NCBI RefSeq assembly: GCF_000372725.1
Contig: NW_005194814.1
Span: 221,489-285,488 of the forward strand
DNA length: 64,000 bases
Origin: Emiliania huxleyi CCMP1516
Taxonomy: Eukaryota > Haptophyta > Isochrysidales > Noelaerhabdaceae
Direction of reading: 5' to 3'
In this document: in pieces, positions 1-10,149 of the stretch
How the letters are laid out: every line of letters begins with the position of its first letter
How positions within the stretch are numbered: the first letter of the stretch is position 1
Made by a program: the position numbers and the translations under genes
The notes under the pieces: model-generated
What the model was told of the DNA's origin: nothing
The model's database searches: none
The model's input: only the letters and a program-made list of their open reading frames with translations

Positions 1-1
1 G

Positions 2-1258
2 CACCGGCTCGGCAACCGGAGCCCTAGGCCCAGCCCGCGCAGCACGGCCTCGCCATCGAGCGGCGACGAGGACGCGAGGAGCGGCGCAGCCTCACTTCAA
101 CGCGCTCTCGACGCGGCGCTCGGCGGCGAGCCGCTGTCGGAGGCCTTCTCTCTCTCGCTCGCTGGCAGTGCCTGGCTCCGCTCCGTCGGCCGCTCGCTTC
201 GCGGCGCGCGCTCGCTCCTCCACCTCGACCTCTCTCGCTGCAGCCTCACGACCCTGCGCGGCCTGGACGGGTGCGCCTCTCTCGTCTCGCTCAACGTCTC
301 CGACAATGCTGTCGCGACGCTCGAAGAGGCCTGCCGCCCGCCGCAGCCTCGCCTCCACCCGTCGCCGACGGAGGCCGCACGCGCACATCAGGTGGACCGC
401 CTGGCGCCACTCGCGCAGCTCGAGGCGCTCGACCTGAGGCGCAACCCGATCGCGCGTGAGGGGACACAGTACCGGATCGGGGTGCTGCGAGCACTGCCCG
501 AGGTCCTGATCATCGATGGGCGCCCCTCTTCGAGCCTCGAGCGGTGCCGCGCCCAGGCGCGCGGAGGCTGGTCGCACCGCCGTCCTCTCTTCCCAAAGCA
601 CAGACCCTCGTGAGGTAGGCTTTCTCTGCCCGCGGCGCCGCCCGACCGTCGTCGCCGTGGTTGACCTCTCCGCAGCAGCCATCTCCGCAGCTGCGCTCTG
701 CGCAGGTGGCCTCTCCACAGACGCCGTTGGCGGGCGGCAGCGGGAGGGAGCGGGAGCATCAGTCGCCGCCGCAGCAGCGGGAGCAGCAGTCGCCGCCTCC
801 GCAGCAGCGCGCCACCGTCGCCGGAGGCACGGCCACGCACCACTACACGCAGACCGACGAAGCGGCGCTCGACGACGACAGCCCGCTCTGGCTCGGCGCC
901 TCGAGCTCCAGAGGGCGGAGCCGCGGCGGCGAAGGAAGCCCGGACAGCGGCGCTCCCAGCGGGGGGAGCGATGGCCGCGGGTGCGGGTGCGGTGTCGGCG
1001 GGTGCGGCGTCGGGGGGTGCGAGGCGGCTCCCGCGGGCATGCCATCGCCGCCGCCGCGAGCCGCACGCGATGTCTGCGACGGCAGCGCAGCGCGGTCGAG
1101 GGCGGTGCGCTCCCTCGCGTTTGGTGCGTGGCGATGGGCAGCTCGGCCCCTTCCGCACACCGCCGTCGTCACACCTCGCGGGCGCGACTCCAAAGGCGAC
1201 AGGGCCGAGGCGGCGGATGGCGGCGACGGCGGCAGCGACGGCGGCAGCGGCGGCAGCG

Positions 1259-1296
<38 letters not shown>

Positions 1297-1725
1297 GGCG
1301 GCGCCAATCGGCCTGACGGCGGCTGGCGCTGCGGCTCCTCGCGCGACGCTGCCCTCGAGGCTGCGCTGGCGCTGTCTGCTGCGGAGAAGCGCGCGCTGGA
1401 GGCGGAGGTGAGCTGGCTGCGCGAGCAGAAGGCGGAGGACGGGCGCGCGCTCGAGCAGACGGCGGCGCTGCTGGCGATGCTGCAGGAGTCGCACCGCGCG
1501 CTCGTCGCGAGCAACCAGCGCCTGCTGCTGCAGATCGCCGAGGACAAGGCGAGGCACGAGGAGGAGCTGAAGATGCACGCGCGCAACTTTGCAGAGCTGC
1601 AGGAGCTGACCGAAAGCCTCGCCGCGCGGCCCGCCTCGACCGCGAAGGGTCGCAGGAGAGACCAGCGCATGGAGTCGGAGCAGGGGGGCAGGATGACGCC
1701 CGCGCACAGCGCCGACACCGGGTGA
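2..1725 (+). CDS. LRR and coiled-coil protein (5' end outside window)
   Basis: The gene enters from the left edge in the frame beginning at base 2. Residues from about 190 to 520 form SDS22-like leucine-rich repeats (HLDLSRCSLTTLRGL, LVSLNVSDNAV, LEALDLRRNPI) ending in an LRR-cap-like segment with YRIGVLRALPEVLIIDG. A short GT-AG or GC-AG intron lies near 610-675; the exact junction is not fixed. Downstream (frame from 661) come a low-complexity Ser/Pro/Gln region, HYTQTDE, a Gly-rich run over a GGC microsatellite (about 1255-1300), and a coiled coil (about 1350-1620, EKRALEAEVSWLREQ). The LRR plus coiled-coil layout recalls ciliary LRR proteins such as the LRRC56/LRRC23 types, but no specific orthology can be claimed. 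AATAAA at 1753-1758 may be a poly(A) signal. Confidence 0.65.
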
Positions 1726-1839
1726 CGGCGAGGTGGAGGTGTGTGAGCGTTGAATAAATTGAACACAAGGCAGAAAGAAAGCGGCGGCGTTAATTCTTTT
1801 CCGCAGAACTGGAACGAGTTCCCGCCCAGAGGAAGGAGA

Positions 1840-2947
1840 ATGCACACAGTGTCGCTGCTGACTCCGCCGCCGCCACTTCGCGCGCTGCGCCGGCAGTACG
1901 CTCTCCTAGCCTCGCGCAAGTCGCCGGGCACCGCCCGGCCGAGGCTCTCTCGGGACGCCGCCGTCCAGCCTTCGCCGCAGCACGCCGTCGTTCAGCCATC
2001 ACCTGGCAGCGTCCGATCTGCGTCCGAGCTCAGCTCAGCGTCCCAGTGCGAGAGAGTGGAGCGGGAGCGGCTGCCGCCCAAGTCGGTATTCCGGCGCCAG
2101 CTTCCCGCGCCTCTCGTCGCCTTCTCGTCGCCGCAAGGCCGCCGCAACTTCGCCGAGGCGATGGCCGCTGGCCAGCTTGAGCCATACTTTCCGCTGTCGG
2201 AGCAGTTTGTCACGCAGGACGAGCCAACCTTTTGTGGGCTGACCACGCTGACGATGGTGCTGAACGCGCTCAACATCGACCCTCGGCGCCGCTGGCGCGA
2301 CGAGGCGGGGCCAGGCTGGCGCTGGTGGTCGGACGAGATGCTGCCCGCCAGCTGCACGGTGCCTCTCGAGCAGGTTCGCGCCGAGGGGACGACGATGGAC
2401 GACTTTGCGAGGCTCGCAGTGGCCAACGGAGCGCGGGTGTGTGCAGTGGCGCCACGCTCCTCCATAGCCCCCCGGAGCCTCTCCGGAGCCTTGTCGGACC
2501 CGTCCCGCAGGTGCGCACGCGCTACGCCTGCGGCGAGAGCCTCGATTCGTTCCGCGCCTCCCTCGTCGAGCGGACGACCTCGGCCGCCGCCACTTTCGCC
2601 GTCACGTCCTTCTGCCGAGCGCGCCTCGGGCAGACGGGTGAGCTGCACCCCCAGGCCCTCTGTCGACGGCACACATGCGTGCGCCTCACAGCGCAAGTGC
2701 GCTCGCTGCAGGCGGCGGCCACTTTTCTCCGATTGGCGGCTATCACGCGGAGTCCGACTCGGCGCTGGTGCTCGACGTCGCCCGCTTTAAATATCCGCCG
2801 TTCTGGGTGCCTGTGGAGCAGCTGTGGGAGGCAACCCTCGCGGTCGACGAGGTGACCGGCCGCGCTCGCGGCTGGTTTGAGCTGAGCGCGGCCCCGCTAA
2901 ATGAGAGGTGTGAGCACACGCTGTATTCGTGGCGCGCCACGTCGTGA
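1840..2947 (+). CDS. Phytochelatin synthase (short form)
   Basis: Makes phytochelatins from glutathione by a gamma-glutamylcysteine dipeptidyl transpeptidase reaction, giving metal tolerance. Exons 1840-2436, 2511-2637 and 2712-2947 join in frame to about 319 aa; introns are 2437-2510 (GT-AG) and 2638-2711 (GT-AG). The whole catalytic domain is recognisable: QDEPTFCGLTTLTMVLNAL carries the nucleophile Cys132, GGGHFSPIGGYH has His245, and LVLDVARFKYPP has Asp263. The His-Asp spacing of 18 equals that of plant enzymes. The N-terminal 80 residues are Ser/Pro/Arg-rich and could be a targeting sequence; the first ATG in frame is at 1840, though the ATG at 2161 is too late to keep the domain whole. 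The protein stops soon after the catalytic domain, so the Cys-rich C-terminal metal-sensing domain of plant PCS is absent. Confidence 0.9.
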
Positions 2948-3150
2948 ACGTGACGTGAGTTTTATTCTAATACTAATTTTGATTTTTTAAAGGCGAAGGG
3001 GCTAAAAAGAAAATTTTGAAGCCAAGACAGACAGAAACAGGCAAGCAAAAGGGAGGGATGGAACAATTGGAAGAACTCACTCGGGCGGGTGTCCGAGTTT
3101 CTTTTTCCGCTGTGCTCGAGGGGACACGCGTTAGGAGTCGGCGCGAACGG

Positions 3151-5580
3151 ATGTCGTCGACGAACGGAGTGGCGCCCGTAAAGGCAGAGTACCTCATCGC
3201 CCCTCCCGAGCGTCCCGCCACTAGCGGAGCAGACGGCTCGGACGCTGCTGCCACTGCTGACTCCGCCGCCGCCACCGTCGCCGGCCCTCCCTCGGCTGCC
3301 GGACCGCCGCGCAAGAAGCAAAAGGGCATGAACAAGAACCGGGGCTCGTACCGGCCGGCCAAGGCCGAGGTGCGGCTGTGCACGGCGGTCGTGCAGGGCC
3401 GGGAGTGCAAGTTTGGCGACGGGTGCAAGTATTCGCACGACCTCGTCGCGTACCGCACGACGTGCCCGCCCGATCTGGGCGAGCTGTGCCCCATCTACTC
3501 GGTCAACGGGTACTGCCGCTTCGGCGTCACCTGCCGCTTCGGCGGCGCGCACGGCGCCTCAAACACTCCGCCAGCGCAGCCTGTCGACTCTGAGCGAAAC
3601 GTGGCGCCGGCGGCGCTGACGTCGCGGCTTCGCAAGCACGAGTACGACTTCAGTGGCGCCGCGCACGCGCTTCGCCAGTGGGACGCGATCAACGAACACC
3701 GCAAGCCGTCCGAGGGACAGGAGGCGGGCGCGGCTGCCGCGGCGCAGGCGGCGGCGGCGCAGGCACAGGCCGGGGCATCGGACGGGCCTGCGCCTGCAGT
3801 GGATGGGCCAGGGAAGGAGGAGTCTGCGAGAGCCGAGGGTGCCACCGGTGCGGACGCTGCCGAGGGTCTCGAGGGGGGCTGCACGGCTGGCGGCGGCGGG
3901 CACTACCCGAGCGGCAGCGTGGCGACGCGCGAGCGGCGGGCAGTGGACTGGCGCCGCAAGCCGTACTCGCGCCGCTCGAGATTGCCCGAGATGATCCGAG
4001 ATTGTCCGAGACCAGGCGCGGCAAGCTGTACCTCGCGCCGCTCACGACGGTGGGCAACTTGCCGTACCGGCGCGTGTGCAAGGGGTACGGCGCCGACATC
4101 ACCTGCAGCGAGATGGCCATGGCGACCAACCTGCTGCAGGGCCAGGCGCCTCGAGAGGGCGCTGCCTGCGGCGGGCAGGCGCCGGCCCCTTCTCGGAGGC
4201 GTCCCGGAAGTGTCGCTCTAGGCGTCCGAGTGGGCGCTGCTGCGGCGGCACGTGTCCGAGGACGTGTTCGGCGTGCAGATCGCAGGCAACAGCGCCGAGA
4301 CGATGGCGCGCGCCTCGCGCGGCTCCTCGACGCCCCCCCGAGATTGCGTCGAGATGAGGTCGAGATTGCGCGGGGCCGTAGGCGCGCGTCGCGCAGCTCA
4401 TCGAGGCGGAGACGGAGGATTGCTCTGCTCCACGCGACCAGCTGCTGCCGGAGGGCGACTCTTCACGCCGCGCAGCCGTGAACAGGTCGATTTCGTCGAC
4501 ATCAACATGGGCTGCCCGATCGACCTCGTCTGCAACCGCGGCGCGCGACCCTTCCGAGACACTTACCAGCTCTCTGACGCACCATGCCAACCACCCCTCG
4601 CCCTTCCCACACCGCTGTGTCCGCTCCGCCGTTGCGGCATGCCGGCGGCGAGACCCGTCCGCAACTGCTGCAGGCATGGGCGCCGGGCTGGCGCAGCGCG
4701 CCAACAAGGTGCAGGGCATCGTGCGCGTCATGTCGCAGCAGCTCTCGTGCGGACCCTCACCGCCCGGCGCCGCAGCTCGGCCGTGCGGTCGGCTCCACCT
4801 CGCCACCCACCTGCACAGGTGCCCTCTCACCGTCAAGCTGCGCACCGGATACGACATGGACAAGCCGACCGCGCACCGGCTCGTCCCGCAGCTGCCCGGC
4901 TGGGGCGCCGCCGCGGTGACGCTGCACGGCCGCTCGCGCCAGCAGCGGTACACCAAGCTCGCAGACTGGGACTACATCTCGCAGTGCGCCGGGCGCATTC
5001 GCCGCGCCGGCAGTGCGGACGGCGTCTCTTCACGCGTCCTGCCGTGAACAGGTGCGCCAGCGCGTGCCCCGCGCCGCTAATTGGCAACGGCGACGCCTTC
5101 AGCTACGAGGACGTGGACAACGCGCTCAAGTCGGAGACCGGCATCTCGTCCGTGATGCTCGCGCGCGGCGCGCTCGTCAAGCCTTGGCTCTTCACCGAGG
5201 TCAAGGAGCGGCGCCACTGGGACATTTCGGCCTCGGAGCGGCTCGACATGCTGCGCGGGTTCGTGCGGTTCGGCCTCGAGCACTGGGGCACCGACACGCT
5301 CGGCGTGGCGCGCACGCGCAACTTCCTGCTCGAGTGGCTCTCCTTCCTCCACCGCTACGTGCCCGTCGGCCTCCTCGAGCGCCTCCCCTGCCGCATCAAC
5401 GAGCGGCCGCCGACCTACTTCGGCCGCAACGACCTCGAGACGCTGATGGCCTCGTCGATGGCGTCGGACTGGGTCAAGATCTCGGAGATGCTGCTCGGGC
5501 CGGTGCCGGCCGACTTCCACTTCACGCCGAAGCACAAGGCCAACGCGGCCGCCTCCGCCGCTATTACCGCCGAAGGATGA
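3151..5580 (+). CDS. DUS3: tRNA-dihydrouridine(47) synthase, DUS3 type
   Basis: FMN enzyme reducing uridine to dihydrouridine at position 47 of tRNA with NADPH. Eight exons join in frame: 3151-3950, 4016-4145, 4222-4305, 4382-4426, 4486-4540, 4674-4746, 4819-4983, 5052-5580 (626 aa, close to human DUS3L at 650). The N-terminus has two CCCH zinc fingers ([20 protein letters not shown] and [22 protein letters not shown]). The TIM-barrel part shows [80 protein letters not shown] and LIGNGD, then a C-terminal domain with [21 protein letters not shown] at 3151 is chosen because it precedes the first conserved part; an in-frame upstream ATG at 3058 is possible. Introns are 59-133 nt, five of them GC-AG. 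It starts 200 bp after the phytochelatin synthase stop. Confidence 0.95.
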
Positions 5581-6405
5581 GCCGGCGCGCGCAGAGACCG
5601 GAGTGAGCGAGTGAGCCAGCGAGGGGGAGCTATCGGGCCCGTCCGTTGCGCGCCATGCCGCGTCGCGCGCTTGTGAATCTGCTGAAGAAAAATACGCGCA
5701 CGTGTACCCCGTCACCCTTAACACACCCGAGAGATTCATGGGTTATGGCGCGAGAACACGCGAACACTCTGCGCTGTGGGGAGACGAGGTCAGAGGACCC
5801 GCGCCGCCAGACGGCAGACGACGCGCAGAGTGACTGAGGGCAGAGACGACGGGGGAGAGTTGGAGCAGACGCGCAGGGCGAGACGAGGGAGGGACGGGAG
5901 CAGGACTTTGCGGTGATCAGCAGGAGGATGTACCGAAGAGATTAGGAGCAGCAGGGAGCCAGGGACCCGAGGCCGAGGGACCATGTGGAAGACGGCTAGT
6001 GCGCTAGTCGCCACAGAATCGGGAGAGGACGCGCGACGGCGCGACCCCGTGGAGTTAGTCGCCGACCACACCCACAAAGACGACCCTGCACAAAGATCGC
6101 ACGGGCGGGGACCTGTTCCTTTTTACCCATCTCACAGTAGAGGTGTCCGTTTTATTATGATTTATGCGCTGCACATGCACATGCACATGCATCGAGTTCG
6201 ACTTCGAGACGGACACCGCAGGCTCCCGGCCTCGGGCGGGGGGCCGGGGGGAGCGCGCGGTAGAGAGAAAAGAGACCGCAAGAGCGGGAGAGACCGCGCA
6301 AAAAAGCTGCCAACTCTGACAGAGAGACGTCACAGAGCCGCAGTGTTCCCCACACCCACAAGAAGCAGACCGCTTCCACCCGGAGGTGAGTGCAGCTCTA
6401 GGACT
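5581..6405. other. Intergenic, no gene seen
   Basis: About 825 bp between the convergent ends of DUS3 and the TIP41-like gene. It contains a short (CACATG) run near 6172-6191 and purine-rich stretches. Open frames here run on into the antisense of the TIP41-like gene and show no family. Confidence 0.6.
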
Positions 6406-7458
6406 TCACAGGAGCAGCTCCTCGACGCTCTCGCTCTTTGGCGGCAGCGTGGCGAGCTTCTCGGCCGCCTGCTGTTCGTTGGGGACGCTCGCCGAGCGGA
6501 GCGAAGCCTGCTGCTGCTCGCAGGCCAAGCGGTGTGGCGTGGTGGTCGCCCACGGGGCGGCTGTGGCAGCGGCGGGTTCGTCGAGCAGCACCGGCTTGCG
6601 CAGCGGAGCGAGGCGCGCCTCGCCCAGCCGGCGGTCGCGCAGGACGTGGGGCGACCCAAACTTGTGGAAGACCCGCGTGTCGTGCTGTCGGATGTGGACG
6701 CCGTCCACCTATGGGACATGTCGTGGACAGGTCTCGCGTGGACATGTCTAATGGACACGGCACGGACAGGAGCCCGCTGTCGGCACCCGGAGCGCATGGC
6801 GGAGCAGGAGGAGGAAGCAGCTGGGCATCACGCGCATCCGCAGCCTCACCACCGACTCGCCGTTGTCGCCAAGGTCGTCCTCGTACAGCGTGAGGTCCAC
6901 GAAGTGCAAGATCGGTATGTCGCGCCGGCGCAGCAGTGCCATGTCCAAGCCACTGCCAGTGTGCACCCCCCACTGCGCCGGTGCACCCTCCACCTCTGTG
7001 GTAGGCGAGAGAGGGCTCTCGGCGCCCGTGGTGCCACTATAGTCGGTCGAGAATGTCCAGTCGTAGTCGGACGCACCCATCGCCAGATCCTGCTCGTCCG
7101 CAACCTTTTTCCAGGAGGGCAAGCTCGCCGTGGTCACTCGAACCCCGCCTGAGCCCTTGTGCGCAGACTCTCGCATCCAGCAAGCGATTGCTCCGGCCGC
7201 ATCGAAGCTGAAGGTGCGACCGCTAGCCTCGTGCGTCATCGTGAGGTAGCTGTGTCCGAAGATGGCCTCAGGCAGAGGCGGCACAATCGATGGGAGGCCT
7301 TTGGAGGCGGCGGTGGCGCTGAGCTTGTCGGTGAGCGTGCCACGCTCGCAAGTGCTGAGGATTGGCCCGGAGACGCTGTCGAACCTCCAGCCTTTGTACT
7401 CGAAAGAGCTGGCCTTCACGCCATTGGAGACCTCGACGCCATTGGAGGCAGCCACCAT
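6406..7458 (-). CDS. TIP41-like protein (TIPRL family)
   Basis: Family members bind PP2A-type phosphatase catalytic subunits and regulate TOR/PP2A signalling. Two exons, 7458-6787 and 6708-6406, join across a 78-nt GT-AG intron to 324 aa. Conserved parts are YKGWRFDSVSGPIL, YDWTFSTDYSGT, then DIPILHFVDLTLYEDDLGDNGES, VVRLRMRVMPSCFLLLLRHALR and, directly after the splice, VDGVHIRQHDTRVFHKF, matching the family core in order. ATG at 7458 is the first in-frame ATG; frames opening upstream rely on TTG. The C-terminal 60 residues are Ala/Pro-rich and not conserved. Confidence 0.9.
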
Positions 7459-8082
7459 TCTGTGAGCCAAGCGTGGCTTAGCGAGAGTGCTGCGCGGCGC
7501 TAGTGCTCCCTAATCCTGTTCGCTGTCTCACGCAAGTGGCACCAATGCGGCACCGCATTTTACTTTTTTCCACCAGGGCTTGACTGTAGGGCCAGTTGAG
7601 GACAACCAGGCACACGAGGAACCAGCTCCGGAATCCAGTTGGTGCCGACGAGCCAGGCACTCTTCTTGACTTGTTTGGCACCTTCTCTCGGCATGAGATC
7701 GCACGCACGATCCTTACTTTTACAACTCACGAACCCAAGAGAGAGAAGAAGTCTCTCTGTCTCGAACCCATCGCTCCAAAAATAGCTCCGACAAGGGTCC
7801 AGGCCTGGGACGCGCTCAGATACGGCGCTGGACGTGCGCCGGAATTTCGAGTAGTATGGCCCCGAGGGAGGGAGCACGAGTAGCAGCACAGTCATCACCA
7901 GTGAGGCAGAGAGAGATTTTTAGCGATACCAAACAACTCTAACACTCACACGTCATTTGGGGCCTGGAGAGTGTTTGTGAGGCAGTGCGCCGCACATTTC
8001 CATTCCCGCGATTATGCGCTCCGTGATCGCAATCGGCGTCAACCGGGTCGTCCGCCCACAAAGGATTCGCGATCGTCCGATC
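7459..8082. other. Intergenic upstream of the TIP41-like gene
   Basis: About 620 bp, presumably holding the promoter of the minus-strand TIP41-like gene. No gene, clear promoter element or repeat recognised. Confidence 0.4.
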
Positions 8083-9745
8083 TTTGACCGCGCAAGATAT
8101 GAAGGGTGGCTAAGGGCTCTGCTCGCAAGGCGCCCGCGTCGCAGACGCGGTACCATTGACAAATCTGCAATATACCCCCACACGAGCAAATAGCAAAATC
8201 CGAATACCGTGCACGAACTGCGTGAACTGCGCCGTGCAAGCCTTCAGCTGGTGCCACATCCGTAAAATTGAAGCCAAGAACGTCCGCCAAATCCGTGCTT
8301 TCGGAGCAACTGAGGGAAAGCCGCTGATCGAGCCCAGCGTGCCCGCGGCCGCCTCCCGCGCAGCACCGCCGCTGGGGACGACACGCTGCGGAATCGGATC
8401 GAGCCCATGCACCGGGCAAAGAAGGACGCTGCAGAAGCGGTTGGAGAGGCAGCCGGCGTCTGCCGTCACAACGAGTCCCAGCGCTGGTTGGACATGCGCG
8501 TCGGCTCGCCCGAGGACTGCTATCGCGACCCTCCCGTCGTGCCGCAGCCTCCGACGAGCTCTGAAACCGAGAAGAGTGAGGGTGCGCCTCCCCTCACTGC
8601 TGGCCTGGCTGCGCACCGCCCCACAAAGCACCCCCTCGAGCATCTCTACAAGTACAAGTAGAAGGGCGACCCCCCCCCCCCCCCCCTTTCCCCTGCGCTC
8701 ATTCCCTGCCCTCTCCCACCACACACTCTGTCAGAGCCCCCTCCCCTCTTGCACAACAGGAATTTTGACAATTAACCAGATGACTGCTAAGTTTTTGTAG
8801 CGCGACTCGGAGTTGCTATGTCGGCCTCTCCCGCCTGGAAGAGCCCCCCTCCCCCCCCCCCCCTCCCCCTTCCCTGTCCGGCCAACGCGGAGCACATACC
8901 CTCTTGCTACCCCCTGCAGGTGGGGGAAAGGCACAACTCAGAACGATGGGCTTGCCCATCCCGGAGTGGTTCGATCCCACACAAACCCGAGACGGTGACG
9001 GGAGCTATCTGATGATCTCAGGCCCGGTTGGAGGGTAGTGCGTCGGATTGCCTGGATCCTGCTGAACAAGCTCCTCTTGTAGCTCGATCGGTCACACCGC
9101 CATCGCCGTCGGGGAGAGGGGGGACGACACTGCTTCGGCAGCGTGCACCTCGATCCTGTACCGTGTTTGTTATGACCCCCCCCAATGAACATACCAGTGA
9201 GGGAGGGCGAGACGATCGAGGGGTCCCGTACCATGCGGAATCGACCCTATCCAGTGCTCAAGTGCTCAAGAAGGGCGACCTTCTCCAAGTCGTCAACGCG
9301 CCCGGCGGCTCCGGCAAGACTTTAGCCTTGGCCACCCTCCTTGCGGAGCAGGAGGAGATCCGCTCTCGGTCGGCAACGTGGCAGCTAGTCGAGGGACTCG
9401 GTAGTTGTGACCCCCCTGAGTGAGGACAGGAGAGAGAGAGCTTTTGTGGTGCTGGTGTACGCAATAACGGGACAGGGTAGTCGTTCTCTCTAGCTCCCCT
9501 TCTAGCTCTTAGCATGAGCTGTGCCCTGTGTCCGACCCCGTTTGCGCAGCAACACCTTAAACTTTTAGGCGGCCCTCCAAATTCGGGTCGGAGCGTAGCG
9601 GAGTGGGCCCCGAGTTTGAATGAAAAGGGCGACGGACGCTTGCGAGTGTGTGTGTGTGTGTGTGTGTGTGTACTCACACACACGGACGCTTGCGTCCTAG
9701 CCTCCAACAACTCCTCCCCGGCGCAGAGGGGCCCCCAGGGCATGC
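8083..9745 (+). repeat. Dispersed repeat, copy 1 (modules A, C, B)
   Basis: Three blocks recur elsewhere in inverted orientation. Block A (8083-8412) matches the reverse complement of 53368-53695 at an estimated 95% or so by eye. Block C (9053-9173) matches the reverse complement of 41924-42057. Block B (9375-9745) matches the reverse complement of 52680-52995. A and B keep the same order in both copies, so this is one family with different middles. Between C and B a frame reads KKGDLLQVVNAPGGSGKT (about 9270-9325), a Walker A P-loop like that of a helicase, but too short to be a working gene. A (TG)n run sits at about 9646-9670. Family not identified. Confidence 0.65.
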
Positions 9746-9789
9746 TCAACAGCTCCGCTGGTGCGGGTATTCTTCTCTTTTTTCGACCA

Positions 9790-9966
9790 GGGTTCCAACT
9801 TTTTGCGGGGTATGGTACCCTCGCGGCCCAAAGGGTGGGGGGGTATGGTCCTGACCGCCCATCCCCGGTCTCCGGGAGGCTGGGTCTGTCAGCAGGCGGG
9901 GGGGGTATGGTCTCGAGGTGGGTTGCGCGAGAGTACCATACCATACCCCGCAAAAAGTCCGAACCC
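9790..9966. mobile_element. Small inverted-repeat element (MITE-like)
   Basis: A 177-bp unit begins GGGTTC and ends GAACCC. Its two ends are inverted copies over about 35 nt (left: ACTTTTTGCGGGGTATGGTA; right: the complement, with GGTAT doubled). The centre is G-rich. No coding capacity. A target duplication is not clear; AG flanks both sides. Confidence 0.55.
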
Positions 9967-10149
9967 AGCTTCGTGCGCGATTCCGTGCGACGGTCTGCTA
10001 TAGCCAGCCACTCCCAGCTGCTCGGTGTGAACAGAGTTCGTGCACCGAGCAGCAGGGATAACTCGAGATCCCTCGAGAGTTCACGCGGAGTCGGCTGGGG
10101 CTATACCAGACAGCGGTCCCCGGGGGGTGTGCCACGCCGCCGTCTCCTC

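Noticed and set aside
388-1845. Long minus-strand open frame of 485 codons
   Set aside because: It is the antisense of the LRR/coiled-coil gene; the composition is Arg/Ala/Pro-rich and shows no domain.
5983-7152. Plus-strand open frame of 389 codons
   Set aside because: It lies antisense to the well-supported TIP41-like gene and has no ATG-started conserved sequence.
9514-10149. N-terminal extension of the Rieske fusion protein
   Set aside because: The open frame continues upstream of ATG 10150 only through repeat module B, a TG microsatellite and the MITE-like element, so it is not protein-coding.
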